From assembly GCA_905182135.1 (NCBI GenBank), contig CAJJAG010000006.1, positions 1 through 64,000 on the forward strand: DNA of 64,000 bases, given 5' to 3'. Position numbers and translations under genes: made by a program. The notes under the pieces are model-generated. The model saw nothing but the letters and a program-made list of their open reading frames with translations, was not told the origin of the DNA and ran no database searches. This DNA comes from an uncultured Acidimicrobiaceae bacterium. Its GTDB lineage: Bacteria > Actinomycetota > Acidimicrobiia > Acidimicrobiales > UBA10347. Positions 62,900 through 64,000 of this stretch are shown piece after piece (position 1 is the stretch's first letter; every line of letters begins with the position of its first letter).

Positions 62900-64000
62900 C
62901 TACCAGGGAAGCAAGCTCGCCTGAATTCCTTCGGCGAGCAGCGCTGCTAACACTTCCTCGGCATGTTCGAAATCGATAGTGTCGATGCGCAACTCGAGCA
63001 ATGCGCTACGGGCGCCCGTCGACCCGAGACCATCGTGGTCAACCTGCACAACGTTGGCCCGAGCCGCTGCAATCGTCGAAGAGACCTGGGCGAGTCGCCC
63101 TGGTAGGTCATCGAGTTCTACCCGAATACGGTTCAGTCGGCCCTGGTTCGCCAGGCCTCGCAGTGTCACACTCGATAGCGTTCGAGGGTCAATATTGCCG
63201 CCGCACAGGACCAGACCAACACGCTGGCCGGCGAAAACCTCGGGGAATTCGAGACAGGCGGCCAGAGCAGCAGCGCCAGCGCCCTCGACGACCGTCTTCT
63301 CGATTTCGAGCAGCATGGCGATTGCCTCTTCGATAGCGGCTTCGCTAACAACTAGTACTTCGACTCGGTGATCACGCAGCAGCTGCTGGGTGATCGAGCC
63401 GGGCTCTGTCACGGCAATGCCGTCGGCCACAGTGGTACCAGCTACCGCCGTAGATGCACGTCCGGCAAGAGCGTCTGCCATCCACGGGTAGCGCTCGGTC
63501 TGCACACCGATTACTCGCACCGGTCGATCGTGGTCTGAAGCGGCCACGGCGATCCCGGACGCCAGTCCACCACCACCAACAGCTGCGACAATGGTGTCGA
63601 GTTGGGGTTCCTGCTCGAGCATCTCGATACCGACGGTGCCTTGCCCAGCGATCACGACAGGGTCGTTGAACGGGTGGATGAACTCAAGGTCGCGCTCGGC
63701 TGCAATGGCGAGCGCATGGACAGCGGCTTCCATCACATCGTTTCCGGCGAGTTCCACCGTGGCCCCTAAGTCGCGTGTTCGAGCGACCTTGACGAACGGC
63801 GTGTTCTCGGGCATGACGATCGTTGTTTCCAGACCCAGCAGCGAGCCGTGATAGGCCACACCCTGGGCATGGTTTCCAGCCGACATAGCAACCACGCCAG
63901 TGCCCGGGGCAACATTGAGCAATCGATTTCGAGCGCCCCGACCCTTGAAAGAGCCGGTGTATTGCAAGTTCTCAAACTTGAGGTGAACGGTTGTCCCCAC
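62900..64000 (-). CDS. ilvA: threonine ammonia-lyase with ACT domain (5' end outside the window)
   Basis: PLP enzyme turning threonine into 2-oxobutyrate; the visible part is 366 residues. The PLP lysine is in YTGSFKGRGA, followed by SAGNHAQGVA and VGGGGLASG. The last 70 residues form an ACT-type regulatory domain (RIRVELDDLPGRLAQVSSTI). It is the biosynthetic or catabolic single-ACT form of about 400 residues, so roughly 35 N-terminal residues lie beyond the right edge. The GTG at the edge is internal, not the start. It is a second family member, distinct from the ACT-less gene at 9381-10355. Confidence 0.9.
   Translation of the reverse strand: MGTTVHLKFENLQYTGSFKGRGARNRLLNVAPGTGVVAMSAGNHAQGVAYHGSLLGLETTIVMPENTPFVKVARTRDLGATVELAGNDVMEAAVHALAIAAERDLEFIHPFNDPVVIAGQGTVGIEMLEQEPQLDTIVAAVGGGGLASGIAVAASDHDRPVRVIGVQTERYPWMADALAGRASTAVAGTTVADGIAVTEPGSITQQLLRDHRVEVLVVSEAAIEEAIAMLLEIEKTVVEGAGAAALAACLEFPEVFAGQRVGLVLCGGNIDPRTLSSVTLRGLANQGRLNRIRVELDDLPGRLAQVSSTIAAARANVVQVDHDGLGSTGARSALLELRIDTIDFEHAEEVLAALLAEGIQASLLPW

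Overview
The window is a 64 kb stretch of a mid-GC bacterial chromosome. The gene content points to an actinobacterium, probably a marine or aquatic member of the Acidimicrobiia; this is inferred from protein families, not from a marker tree. Supporting signs are two LLM-class (F420/flavin-type) oxidoreductases, menaquinone genes, a single-chain 1159-residue indolepyruvate ferredoxin oxidoreductase, many SDR and VOC proteins, H-x3-C-x2-C anti-sigma control and frequent GTG starts. No rRNA, tRNA, insertion sequence, prophage or CRISPR array was recognised.

Layout. 0.6-5.4 kb: two MFS transporters, a rhodanese-type sulfurtransferase and a lipoprotein. 5.4-15.3 kb: an accessory catabolic region with a PhyH-type oxygenase, three SDRs, a PLP dehydratase beside an ornithine-cyclodeaminase-family enzyme, a hydrolase, a VOC protein and an NTF2-like protein. 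Within it are two paralogous GrdB-like genes (7080-8060 minus and 12339-13217 plus). Each is interrupted by one in-frame TGA at the same place in a U-P-V-C-H motif, and each TGA is followed by a hairpin of bacterial SECIS type. Read as selenocysteine, they give full-length proteins of 326 and 292 residues. This is the most interesting feature of the window.

15.6-22.0 kb: the fused indolepyruvate ferredoxin oxidoreductase, a CnbZ-like protein, gene fragments and an acyl-CoA dehydrogenase. 22.3-30.2 kb: a reductive pyrimidine / beta-alanine degradation operon (LLM oxidoreductase, MmsA, dihydropyrimidinase, class III aminotransferase, beta-ureidopropionase) with a divergent MocR-type regulator. 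30.2-36.2 kb: mixed genes, including a YbaK deacylase, a CoA transferase, a second LLM enzyme, a NYN/OST-HTH protein and a cysteine-rich unknown.

36.3-48.1 kb: core genes valS and nrdAB, with a drug/metabolite transporter, an R. etli-type asparaginase, and a sigma factor translationally coupled to a protein with an Asp-rich repeat tail. 48.4-52.8 kb: five genes joined by successive ATGA overlaps (cytochrome c, SCO1, cupredoxin, membrane protein, TlpA-like), which look like a copper / cytochrome oxidase maturation unit, followed by a divergent ECF sigma / zinc anti-sigma pair. 53.1-62.5 kb: menC, menH, menD and menF, with a block of amidohydrolase, dehydrogenase and two FAH-family enzymes between menD and menF. 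The window ends inside a threonine ammonia-lyase gene.

Gene ends follow stop codons. Starts were moved to the best ATG/GTG where a ribosome-binding site, a gene overlap or a family boundary supported it.
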